A stretch of 64,000 bases of DNA from an uncultured Sphingomonadaceae bacterium (lineage in GTDB: Bacteria > Pseudomonadota > Alphaproteobacteria > Sphingomonadales > Sphingomonadaceae): the NCBI GenBank assembly GCA_947258815.1, contig CAMYJW010000030.1, positions 620,001 through 684,000 of the forward strand. Direction: 5' to 3'. Under the pieces are notes generated by a model. That model did no database searches. It saw only the letters and a list, made by a program, of their open reading frames with translations, and was not told the origin of the DNA. The number at the start of each line of letters is the position of its first letter. The stretch's first letter is position 1. The translations under genes were made by a program, and so were the position numbers. Below, piece after piece: positions 44,403-52,598 of this stretch.

Positions 44403-46523
44403 TCAAAAGCGGGATACAAGCCGCACCCAGCCCCCGCGCCCCGCACCGGGCAAACGGTCTCCAACGGGCACGTCGGATGTGCCGACGCGGCTGCGCCCGG
44501 CAAGATGCGGCTGATAGGCCTTGTCGAACAGGTTTTCCACGCCCGCTTCGATCGCGACATTCCGATCGAATGCGAAACGCCCGAACAGGCCAACGATTGC
44601 ATAGCCGCCGCTTGGTTCTTCATCGTTCGAAGCCGACACGCGATTCTGCTCTGCCGCGGCAAAAAGCTCTGCCCCCAATGAAAGCCGGTCGGCCTGCCAT
44701 GTTGCCGAGATGCGCAAACTGGCCGGAGAAAGACGGTAGAGGTTATCGTCAATGTCGCGGCGCTTGCCCCTCACAAAACTTGCCGTGCCCGCAAGCTCTA
44801 TTCTGGCGGCCGGGCGCACACTGAAATCAAGGTCTGCCCCATATAGTTCCGCATCGACATTGCCGAACCGCAGCGGCGTGGGGTCTGCGTTCATCGCCGC
44901 GATCATTTCGATCGGACTGTCAATCACACCGATGGTATCGTCAACCGGCAGCCCCTGGATGAAGTTATCGACACGGCGATAGAAAACCGTAGGCCGAAAC
45001 GAAACAGCATCTGTTTCGTAATCAAAGCCAAGTTCCGCGATCCAGGCTGTTTCCGGCTTAAGCCCGGGATTGCCGACATAGATGTTTGCGTCCGCCAGAC
45101 CAAAACTTGCCTCCGTCGGAAGCCAGCCGAACCGCTCCAGCAGGCTGGGCACGCGCTGCTTGCGGGCCAGGGTCAGACGGGGAGTGAAGCTGCCGAGCGG
45201 CATCCATGCGCGCAACACGCCGTCCACCGTGGTTTCGGATCGCGTCCTGTCAGACGCGCCGAATGCGGCGGCAAGATTTGCTGGTCCCGCGGGCACCGCC
45301 GCACCCAGTTGCGGGATGCCAGCCGATTGCGCGGTGCGATCAACCCTTGCGCCAAGCTCAAACTCCAGCGTGCCCAGGCCGCTGCGCCATTGCGCGAATG
45401 CGCCAAGCCTGTCTGACTGGACGTCCGGCTGAGCGTCGATGAAGAATGCGGGGTTGGCCGGATTGGTAATCCGCACGAACTTGTCCGTCAGCTCCGCGTC
45501 GGCACCGATCTGGACATATGCGCTGTCCCTGCCAAAACGCAGCGAAGCCTCGGCCGTGCTCGTATCGGCATTGGCGAAAGTCGCTCGTGCACGCATCGCC
45601 GGAGCCGCAGGTTGCCGGATCGTCTGGTTGTCCATCAGGTGACGCACCGCGACATGGCCGAGCCGAAGATCAAGCGCGACATCCCCGGCCACTTCGCCGC
45701 GAAAGCCGGTCTGAAAGAAATCGGTGTCAAAATAGACGATATCAAGCGCAAAGGGCGGATTGCCGGTCGGGTCGGTTTCGCTGCGCCGGTACGCGACAAA
45801 CAGCTCTCCCGCGCCAGTGCGAAACCCCGCATGGATACCATAAAGGTTGCGCTCGAAAGACGTTCCGGCGGCGGTGCCGCCAGGAAAGTCATAGTCACTG
45901 CCTTCTTCGCGGCTGGCAATGATTCCGACACGCCAGCTCTCGTTTGCAAGGCCGACAAGGCCACCAATTGCGTAACTGTTATCGACGCTGCGATACTGGC
46001 TCGAAAATCGCAGCTGCGGGGTTGCGACATTGCCGGTCGAGAATTCCGCCCCAACCAGTTGTGCATTGACCGCGCCCGCCAATGACGGCCCTTGCGAAAC
46101 CGGGGCGACACCGCGTGCAATTTCTATCCGATCGACAAGAATGGACGGGGCATAATGCAGCGGTGGATCCATCGCGTTCGGGCCGCCTGTGGCAAACCGC
46201 TGCCCGTTCACACGGCCAAGGACGCGCTGTCCGGCCAATCCGCGATAGGATAGCTGGCCCGAAAGCGCACCATTGCCGACAAGAGCGCCACCGGGGCTGC
46301 GCGCTGCGATCGCGGCGGCGTCGGCCGGAAGCGCAATCTCCTCTGGCGGCGGCGCACTTTCCTGCGCCACGCTGGTCCTGCGTGGAGAAATAACGATTAT
46401 CGTGTCGGTCAACACCGGATCAGTGTTGCGATTGCCCGGATCGGCTTCGGCCGATGCTGGCTGGATGGCAAAAATTGCGCAGGATGCCAGCGAGGCGGCC
46501 CTGCAGAAAGTTTTGTAATACAT
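44403..46523 (-). CDS. TonB-dependent receptor, metal (copper-like) type
   Basis: 706 residues, shorter than the organic-substrate receptors elsewhere in the window. Signal peptide to about residue 25 (PASAEAD), TonB-box-like TDTIIVISPRR, plug segment RVNGQRFATGGPNAMDPPLHYAPSILVDRIEIARG, barrel, and terminal GGWVRLVSRF. Adjacent upstream on the same strand is a small His- and Cys-containing membrane-anchored protein resembling DUF2946, an arrangement seen with copper receptors. Copper uptake or efflux-related transport is a reasonable inference; a siderophore cannot be excluded. The start ATG at 46523 gives the clean signal peptide. Confidence 0.85.
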   Translation of the reverse strand: MYYKTFCRAASLASCAIFAIQPASAEADPGNRNTDPVLTDTIIVISPRRTSVAQESAPPPEEIALPADAAAIAARSPGGALVGNGALSGQLSYRGLAGQRVLGRVNGQRFATGGPNAMDPPLHYAPSILVDRIEIARGVAPVSQGPSLAGAVNAQLVGAEFSTGNVATPQLRFSSQYRSVDNSYAIGGLVGLANESWRVGIIASREEGSDYDFPGGTAAGTSFERNLYGIHAGFRTGAGELFVAYRRSETDPTGNPPFALDIVYFDTDFFQTGFRGEVAGDVALDLRLGHVAVRHLMDNQTIRQPAAPAMRARATFANADTSTAEASLRFGRDSAYVQIGADAELTDKFVRITNPANPAFFIDAQPDVQSDRLGAFAQWRSGLGTLEFELGARVDRTAQSAGIPQLGAAVPAGPANLAAAFGASDRTRSETTVDGVLRAWMPLGSFTPRLTLARKQRVPSLLERFGWLPTEASFGLADANIYVGNPGLKPETAWIAELGFDYETDAVSFRPTVFYRRVDNFIQGLPVDDTIGVIDSPIEMIAAMNADPTPLRFGNVDAELYGADLDFSVRPAARIELAGTASFVRGKRRDIDDNLYRLSPASLRISATWQADRLSLGAELFAAAEQNRVSASNDEEPSGGYAIVGLFGRFAFDRNVAIEAGVENLFDKAYQPHLAGRSRVGTSDVPVGDRLPGAGRGGWVRLVSRF

Positions 46524-46612
46524 AGTATTCTTGTCCGCCTGGAATGCGCACGAGCGCACACCGGCACGATGCCGGGTGACGCGTTCGATCAGTTCGACGA
46601 TTGTTTCGGAGA

Positions 46613-47059
46613 TCAGCCCCGGACGGGCGGCGCGCGCAGCGGAGGACGCAGATAATCCCTCTGGGCGATCCTGAGATCGTCAGGAGGCTCGCCGGTCGCT
46701 CCGCCACGCCCGGCGATGCTGTTTTCGATGTCCGAATGGCCCGGAAAAGTCGCCGCAAGGGTCAGTGCGGAAAAGGCGCAGTCAGTGTCGGCCTGCGCTG
46801 CTGCAGGAACAGTATCGTCTGCATCAGACTGCGTATGCCCCATTTCGGCATGGCTCATGCCGGCGTGGTGGTCCGTGTCCGCCTGAAGGGCCCGCGCTAG
46901 CTCGTTGGTCGCCGGACAGGGGGTAACCGCGATAACGTGGTCTGCCGATGGCGCGATCATGTGCCCGGCGGGAACAAACGCGCTTACGCTCAGCGCAAGA
47001 AGGATCAGCGCGAGAAACCGCCGCCCATCTGTCAGAGCCGATCTTCGCAGAACATCCAT
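46613..47059 (-). CDS. Small His-rich secreted protein (DUF2946-like)
   Basis: 148 residues: an N-terminal hydrophobic segment (RFLALILLALSVSAFVPAGHMIA), then a region with histidines and acidic residues (DTDHHAGMSHAEMGHTQSDADD) suited to metal binding, two cysteines (C48 and C93 by count), and a Pro/Arg-rich tail. The architecture resembles DUF2946 proteins encoded beside copper-related receptors. It lies 89 bases upstream of the receptor and likely belongs to the same metal-responsive operon. Its function as a periplasmic metal chaperone is inference. Confidence 0.7.
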   Translation of the reverse strand: MDVLRRSALTDGRRFLALILLALSVSAFVPAGHMIAPSADHVIAVTPCPATNELARALQADTDHHAGMSHAEMGHTQSDADDTVPAAAQADTDCAFSALTLAATFPGHSDIENSIAGRGGATGEPPDDLRIAQRDYLRPPLRAPPVRG

Positions 47060-47491
47060 ATCGGAACCATACTAGGCGCTTTGCATGCTGGAGGCATTTG
47101 CATTTTGTGCATCTGGCAATGCAACCGGCGGGCCTGCCAGAGCGGCTGAACGGAAGCGTCCGTTTAACCGCCTGGAAACCATATTTCGATAAGCCGGTGG
47201 GCCAATGTGCGGACGAAACCCGCATGTCGCCTGCTTCTCACCGGAGATCGAACAATGGGTTTTGCCGACCGCGCGATCATCGCCATCGCCACCGTAGCGA
47301 TTGCCGAACAGGAACGACGCGACGGTTCACAATCCATCGTACCGGCATGATCATGCGAATCCCGGCCATACGAAAGATGCAGCGTTCACGCCCTTTGATG
47401 CGCGCGTGCGCGTTGCCAGACCGCACCGGCGGCCCCGGATGGATCGCGCGCGGCGTCCGGCTGCCGGTCCAGCGTGGCCGGAGTTAACCGC
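47060..47491. other. Divergent intergenic region with a possible small gene
   Basis: This 432-base stretch between the His-rich protein gene (minus) and the sulfatase-fold gene (plus) contains an inverted repeat TTGCATT-N13-AATGCAA (47098-47124) close to the minus-strand gene. It also contains a short reading frame 47255-47350 with a ribosome-site-like GGAG 8 bases upstream. Larger frames crossing it have no protein character. Confidence 0.5.
47255..47350 (+). CDS. Possible 31-residue small protein
   Basis: The frame begins ATG GGT TTT with GGAG upstream and encodes a short hydrophobic run (AIIAIATVAIA) and a polar tail; its TGA overlaps an ATG of a second, unlikely frame. No homologue is known to me. 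It could be chance in a GC-rich spacer. Confidence 0.25.
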   Translation: MGFADRAIIAIATVAIAEQERRDGSQSIVPA

Positions 47492-49057
47492 ATGCATTTC
47501 CTGATCACCGCATGGCGTCACATGCCGCTGGCACCTTTCGGGCTGCCCTTGCTGGTCTGCGCCCCGCTGTGGTCAGAGAACATTCTCAAACTGGCGTTCG
47601 CCGACATTGTGAATATCGTGTCGATAATGCTCGCGCTGACGGCATGTTTGCTTCTGATTGTTTACGCGTTCGTGAGAAACTGGCCGCGCGCGTCACTGAT
47701 CACACTCATCTGGGCCGGGTACTGCCTTTACCTCCCAACGCTGGTTCGCCTTGTTACCTCCAACGTCATTTCCTTGCTGGCAATCATTGGTATCGGCGCA
47801 ATTCTGGCGCTCGATCTGTCGCGCCGCGTACCGGCGGGCAGGCCCGCAGCCGCCAGGGCGAACGGCATCGCCAATATGGCACTTGCCGGTGCGGTTGTGT
47901 TCACGCTGGTTCCGCTGGGCATTCAGCAATACGAACTGGAACGCGGCAGGCCCGATCCCACGAAAACCTTCAAGCCATTTTCCGGAAAGGCTGACAAGAC
48001 CAGCCCGGATGTCTGGCACATCGTCATGGATCGATATGCCGGGGCACGAACGCTAGCGGCCACGTTTGACATGGATAACACGCCGTTTTTGAAGCAGTTG
48101 CAAGAACGCGGCTTTAGCGTTTCGGAAGATGCCTATTCCAATTACCACATCACGCCTCTGTCGCTGGCTTCGACGCTGAACGCGTCATATCTGGACACTT
48201 ATGCAACAAGGATCGGGCGAACCGACGATCTCGTCACAATGTTCAACGCCATCGATCGCAATCGGGCGTTCTCGTTCTTCAAGCGCAATGGATATGAGAT
48301 AATCTTTTCCGGCAGCTGGGCGGACGTGACGGTGCGCAATTCCCAGGCCGATCAGGATATCAACTTTCGCGGCGTGTCCGAAGTCCCGCGTATCGCGCTG
48401 CTTCACTCGGTTCCGGGAACGCTGGGTGCCGTTCTGGGCATGCCTTACACGGACGGTCGCATGGAACAGTGCCAGCGCATCAAGCACAAGTTCAACGCGC
48501 TGCGAGACACGGCGCGCGCGCGCGGCCAGAAATATATCTTCGCGCACTTCCTGATTCCGCACCCGCCCTATGGGATGGACGAGAACGGCAACTGTCTTTC
48601 GATCGAGCAGGCACAGGAAACGACCCGGGCCGGGGCTTATGCGCGGCTGGTTACATATGCGAACAAACAGCTTCTGGATCTGATCGACGCAATCCGCAGC
48701 GGCCCGCGCCCCGCGATTATCGTCCTTCATGCCGATGAAGGCCCGTATCCCCGGCACTATGCGAATGACGAACCGGAGTTTCCTTCGGATACAAGCAAAG
48801 CGAAAAGCTGGTTCGAAGCGGGCACGGCCAACCGCCGGCAGAAGACAAACATTCTGCTGGCGGTGAAGCATGCCGACGATGCACAACTGACGGCTCCGCG
48901 CACTCCGGTGAACATTTACCCGCAAATCCTGAATCACGCCTTTGGCGCGAACATGAAAATGCACGAAGATCGTGTTCTGATGACCAGAGGCGATCTGAAC
49001 CTCTTTCGCGCGCGCGACTATGCAGGCGAACTGTTCGACAAAGATGCCGCATTCTGA
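47492..49057 (+). CDS. Membrane-anchored sulfatase-fold protein (LTA synthase/phosphoethanolamine transferase-like)
   Basis: 521 residues. About 4-5 N-terminal membrane segments (to about residue 145) are followed by a periplasmic alkaline-phosphatase-superfamily domain. DVWHIVMDRYAGARTL supplies the first metal Asp. ITPLSLASTLNASYLD is where the threonine nucleophile is expected, and HADEGPYP provides later metal ligands. ATG at 47492 is chosen because GGAG lies 8 bases upstream. It is likely a transferase or hydrolase modifying a lipid or polysaccharide head group. It is isolated from the catabolic genes but lies in the same 5-kb neighbourhood as flippase and sulfotransferase genes. Confidence 0.75.
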   Translation: MHFLITAWRHMPLAPFGLPLLVCAPLWSENILKLAFADIVNIVSIMLALTACLLLIVYAFVRNWPRASLITLIWAGYCLYLPTLVRLVTSNVISLLAIIGIGAILALDLSRRVPAGRPAAARANGIANMALAGAVVFTLVPLGIQQYELERGRPDPTKTFKPFSGKADKTSPDVWHIVMDRYAGARTLAATFDMDNTPFLKQLQERGFSVSEDAYSNYHITPLSLASTLNASYLDTYATRIGRTDDLVTMFNAIDRNRAFSFFKRNGYEIIFSGSWADVTVRNSQADQDINFRGVSEVPRIALLHSVPGTLGAVLGMPYTDGRMEQCQRIKHKFNALRDTARARGQKYIFAHFLIPHPPYGMDENGNCLSIEQAQETTRAGAYARLVTYANKQLLDLIDAIRSGPRPAIIVLHADEGPYPRHYANDEPEFPSDTSKAKSWFEAGTANRRQKTNILLAVKHADDAQLTAPRTPVNIYPQILNHAFGANMKMHEDRVLMTRGDLNLFRARDYAGELFDKDAAF

Positions 49058-49132
49058 AACGGTTTTGCGCCACACCCCGTCAGCAAGAGCGCATGACCTT
49101 CTCCCATGAGAACCTGCTTCAGGCACGATACA

Positions 49133-49171
49133 CTTGCGCCGCAGCCAGGCTGCTCGGGCATGCGGCGCAAG
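49133..49171. terminator. Hairpin between convergent genes
   Basis: Perfect 10-base arms CTTGCGCCGC and GCGGCGCAAG enclose 19 bases that can themselves pair. Its place between the converging sulfatase-fold and phosphotransferase genes suits a bidirectional terminator, although no T-run follows. Confidence 0.45.
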
Positions 49172-49175
49172 CTCG

Positions 49176-50609
49176 CTAGGCCGCGTTGAGGTCCATGTGG
49201 AGAATTGGATCCACTTTCATAAACAGCAGGTGCCCTTCCGGCGCATCCTTGCCTGCCATAACCAGGCATTGACGCAACGTGCGGCGATGGAAAAAGCGTG
49301 TCAGTGCGGCATCGTGCTCCGGCCCGGCCTGTTCGACAAACGCGGCAAGCTGTTCATCAGCTTCGACGATATTCCGGGGCCTCGTTCCCAGCAGTTCCGT
49401 AACATCGGCCAGATCCTCGGCCTCCAGCCACGCGCCATAACGCGACATATTCTGGAGAAACTCGGGCAACAATCCCAGCACGCCGCGTTGCCAGTCGGTC
49501 AAGGCACGGGACGTTGGCAGGCGCGCGATTTCGCGGTTCAGCTTGTCAAAGGCCAGTTCCTGAAGCGGCGAGACGTGTGCTTCGGGAAGCTTTATATCGT
49601 CGTCCAGCTCAACCCCGACGATCTCGGCAAGCGCCTCAAGGCCGCGTCTGCCTATGAAGCAAACCTGCAGCATACCTTCCACCCAATCTCCGCCGGGATG
49701 CTTGTCCTTGATCGCGATCAGCGGCGCGATGACCGCCATGGACAGGAACAAGACCGTGTAGAAGGCGATCGCGGGCAGATCCAGCGGTTCGCCGTAATGC
49801 TTGGCGTAGTGCCGGTAAAGCGCCGGAACATCGCCCATGTTTTCAACCGGGTGACGACCGCGATAACAGGCCAGGTCATAGAAGTGATCAGACAGGTGGC
49901 CGACTTCAAAGTCGATCATCGCCGCGACTTTGTCTCCTTTGTGCAGGAACTGGCCGCAATCGCCGGTAACGTAACAGGGGGTGGCGCGATCGCGGGGATA
50001 GTTGTTCCGCACCCATTTGGTGAAAAACATCATCATGGGATCGCGAATGTCACGATCTTCAAGCATCTTGTAGTATCGGTTGTAATAATTAAGCGCGACG
50101 TCTTCGGCCCCCTCGGGCAAAGTCAGTTCCTCACCGCAAAATTCCGAAGCAGGAATCTTGTGAGCCTTGGCCAGCAATTCCATGTATTCAAGCGCCGCCG
50201 CCCAGCGCTCCGGGCTCAGACTTGTCCCCAATTCGATTGATTGCTGTATCAGTCCGGCATCGCGCGTATCCGATTCGACCCAGTCCATTACGAACGCCTT
50301 GGGAAACTCCATCATCCCATGGATATGAGGCACTGGCAGGCCGTGCTTTTCCAGAACCGTTGTCATGTGCATTTCATGATCCAGTGAAAAGGGAATGGAA
50401 TCCCAGGCCCGCACGCCCTTCACGATATAGGAACGCCGCGCACCATCCATGGTTGTATGCACGTGCCAGATGGGCCTCCAGCGCCTTACCCGCTCGATCT
50501 CGTCCACACTGCCGCCGATGTTCCCTTCGATCCAGCTGGTGATCGCCGCACGCTCAGCCTTGTCAACTGCAGCCATTTCCTCATTGATGGCGTCCTGACT
50601 TTCAGTCAT
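49176..50609 (-). CDS. Phosphotransferase family protein with degenerate catalytic loop
   Basis: 477 residues, APH-like kinase fold. The region equivalent to the HGDxxxxN loop reads CYVTGDCGQFLHKGD: the Asp is kept but the His is Thr and the Asn is replaced. The second Asp is kept in AAMIDFEVGHLSDHFYDLACY. It may therefore be a pseudokinase or use altered chemistry. ATG at 50609 is chosen, with GAGGAA upstream; a longer frame begins at 50636. The gene is preceded by a very AT-rich patch at 50620-50745 likely to hold its promoter. Role unknown; relatives sit with acyl-CoA catabolic genes. Confidence 0.8.
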   Translation of the reverse strand: MTESQDAINEEMAAVDKAERAAITSWIEGNIGGSVDEIERVRRWRPIWHVHTTMDGARRSYIVKGVRAWDSIPFSLDHEMHMTTVLEKHGLPVPHIHGMMEFPKAFVMDWVESDTRDAGLIQQSIELGTSLSPERWAAALEYMELLAKAHKIPASEFCGEELTLPEGAEDVALNYYNRYYKMLEDRDIRDPMMMFFTKWVRNNYPRDRATPCYVTGDCGQFLHKGDKVAAMIDFEVGHLSDHFYDLACYRGRHPVENMGDVPALYRHYAKHYGEPLDLPAIAFYTVLFLSMAVIAPLIAIKDKHPGGDWVEGMLQVCFIGRRGLEALAEIVGVELDDDIKLPEAHVSPLQELAFDKLNREIARLPTSRALTDWQRGVLGLLPEFLQNMSRYGAWLEAEDLADVTELLGTRPRNIVEADEQLAAFVEQAGPEHDAALTRFFHRRTLRQCLVMAGKDAPEGHLLFMKVDPILHMDLNAA

Positions 50610-50619
50610 TATTATTTCC

Positions 50620-50745
50620 TCTACCCATTCATGCAAACATATTACTTAGTATATAAAATAATATTCTATATTTTACTTGTTATACCTTGTTTATATAAAA
50701 CAACCTTAAGAAATTAAATTTATTAAATGCCCTGAATTAAAATAT
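50620..50745. promoter_or_regulatory. AT-rich patch upstream of the degenerate phosphotransferase gene
   Basis: About 125 bases are strikingly AT-rich (for example TATATAAAATAATATTC and TTTATATAAAAC), in contrast to the GC-rich surroundings. Several -10-like TATAAT/TATAAC pieces point towards the minus-strand gene. It could be a promoter, a horizontally acquired junction, or both. Confidence 0.5.
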
Positions 50746-51044
50746 TATTCTCGAACACCCCTTACAGAAACAGGCGTTGCGCCCATGCGCGGCATACCGT
50801 GATAAGGATCGTAATCATCGCTCCAGTTTGTCAGCCGGTTGAGATTGGCTCCATCGTGCCTGGGATCGCAATCTTCGCCAGGATTCTTGCCGAAACCATA
50901 TGATATCGCCAATACACTGCAACGCAAATCTGTATCGCCTTCAACGAGACCAACGATTGAGCGATGGCCGAAACGGATCTCAACCTTGCCTCCCTCCGCA
51001 TGCGCGGCAGCTGACAAGCAGCGGCGGTTTCCTGCCGGTTGGGA
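50745..51044 (-). pseudogene. C-terminal remnant of a molybdopterin oxidoreductase
   Basis: A frame of about 100 residues begins right after the flippase stop codon and ends at 50745. It matches the C-terminal molybdopterin-dinucleotide-binding domain of anaerobic-type molybdoenzymes in both order and sense. VEIRFGHRSIVGLVEGDTDLR corresponds to the strand-turn before the pterin loop, then SYGFGKNPGEDCDPRHDGANLNRLTN and DYDPYHGMPRMGATPVSV follow. No initiator or N-terminal domains exist, and the flanking gene is unrelated. It is a truncated gene, evidence of past deletion or replacement. Confidence 0.75.
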
Positions 51045-52598
51045 TCAGGTGCGCCGAAGCGAGAGCGACCCCAGTTGCCGCACCACTCTGCCACGAAGCG
51101 AGCGGTATGATGGATCGAACCGCAGCACGATCAGCCCTGCGATCCCAAAAGTGATCGCACCCGTTACCGCACTACCGACAAGATCAAGCAGCGCAGAACC
51201 ACTGTCAAAACCGATCGAACGGCCCAGCACAGCAGCGATGGCGATGCATGACAACGGTGAAAGCGCGGTCCTGAGATAATGCCACATCGACACCGGCGTT
51301 CCGCGCGTGGCATAAGCAATGCCGGGCAACAGCATAACCGCCGGAATGGCGGCAACCGCAACCGCAATTCCTTCGGCGCCATAAGGCAGACCGATCAGAA
51401 AACCCGCGAACAGCACGGGCAAACGGATAAGCTGCCACTTCAGCACCCGGTCTGCATGCCCAAGAGACGTGAGGATCAGGCCGTTGTTGCCCGCCATGAT
51501 CGTCATCGGGATGGAAAGGGCAAGAATCTGGAAAATCGTTGAAGACTGGGTCCACTGCGGACCGAGCAGAACCGGTATCAGCTGATCTCCGGTTGAAAGC
51601 AGAACCGCCGTAATTCCTCCGGCCACAAGCATCAGGGCGCACTGAATATCAAGCAGCAGCGTCCGCCATGCCGCCGGCTGGTCCTGCAATTGGCTTAACG
51701 CGGGCAAAACGGCGGTGCGAACAGGGCCGCCGACGAGATTGATCGGCAGCATGAAAATCGTGAACGCGCGCGTGTACTGACCAAGTTCAGCCGCGCCCCA
51801 GCGCGCGCCGACAAGAACATTGTCGACATGTCTGGCAAACCAGTAAACGATGTTCGCGCCGGTCATATGCGCACCGAAAAACAGGCTCTCTCTGGCCGCG
51901 CCCCAGTTGCGCACCCAGTTGGGACGCCACAACATCGTCCGCCATAACAACAGCAGGTTCGTAAGAGCGGTGGTCAGCTGTCCGGCAACCAGAGACCAGT
52001 ATCCCCAATCGGTCAGAGCGGCCGCCAGTGCCGCCACGGCCAGCCCCAGAAACTGGGATACAAGAGTCGCCGTGCGCAAGGTCAGCCAACGCAAACGGCG
52101 GCTGAGAAGCGCGGTATGCTGCGCGCCCGCAGCCATGAGCGGCATAATCAGCGACAGGCTGAGCAGAACGGCAAGCACCCGATTGTCACCATAAAGATAG
52201 GCCACAACTGGCGCCGTCGCACAGACAAGCGCCATCATCGCAAGCCCGGCGAGCAGATTGACGAAGAACAGCGCACTGGCAAGTTCCTGGTCAACCGATT
52301 TTCTCTGGATTGTCGCCGTTGACAGGCCAAGATCGGCAAAGATCGTCGCAAGGCCGGTTACCGCCGTTGCCATCGCGACAATGCCGAAATCCTCCGGCGA
52401 AAGCAGGCGCGACATGATCAGCAGACTGGCGAACTGGATGAGCATACCCAGAAACTGCCCGGAAACCGATATGATCCCCCCCCTCGCCGTCCGCCCGGCC
52501 AGACCCTCGGCAAGATCATCGACCCGCAACGCCGCTTCGTTCACACGCGCCTGATCGGCCTTTCGCTCCGAAGAAGACGCGTGTTCGCGGATGGTCAC
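51045..52598 (-). CDS. Polysaccharide flippase (Wzx/PST, MATE-like)
   Basis: 517 residues, hydrophobic with about 12-14 predicted membrane segments. ARGGIISVSGQFLGMLIQFASLLIMSRLLSPEDFGIVAMA is the family's usual first transmembrane region. The start is GTG at 52598 overlapping the sulfotransferase stop (GTGA); a longer frame to 52649 would overlap by 55 bases. It should flip undecaprenyl-linked oligosaccharide units across the inner membrane. No glycosyltransferase cluster is adjacent, so it may be a single-gene remnant of a larger polysaccharide locus. Confidence 0.88.
   Translation of the reverse strand: MTIREHASSSERKADQARVNEAALRVDDLAEGLAGRTARGGIISVSGQFLGMLIQFASLLIMSRLLSPEDFGIVAMATAVTGLATIFADLGLSTATIQRKSVDQELASALFFVNLLAGLAMMALVCATAPVVAYLYGDNRVLAVLLSLSLIMPLMAAGAQHTALLSRRLRWLTLRTATLVSQFLGLAVAALAAALTDWGYWSLVAGQLTTALTNLLLLWRTMLWRPNWVRNWGAARESLFFGAHMTGANIVYWFARHVDNVLVGARWGAAELGQYTRAFTIFMLPINLVGGPVRTAVLPALSQLQDQPAAWRTLLLDIQCALMLVAGGITAVLLSTGDQLIPVLLGPQWTQSSTIFQILALSIPMTIMAGNNGLILTSLGHADRVLKWQLIRLPVLFAGFLIGLPYGAEGIAVAVAAIPAVMLLPGIAYATRGTPVSMWHYLRTALSPLSCIAIAAVLGRSIGFDSGSALLDLVGSAVTGAITFGIAGLIVLRFDPSYRSLRGRVVRQLGSLSLRRT

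Noticed and set aside
47301..47504. Plus-strand frame of 67 codons crossing the sulfatase-fold gene start
   Set aside because: No ribosome site, no hydrophobic or domain pattern, and it overlaps the start of a supported gene in another frame.
50831..51094. Alternative minus-strand frame over the molybdoenzyme remnant
   Set aside because: Low-complexity Arg-rich sequence; the frame at 50745-51044 has the recognisable family pattern instead.
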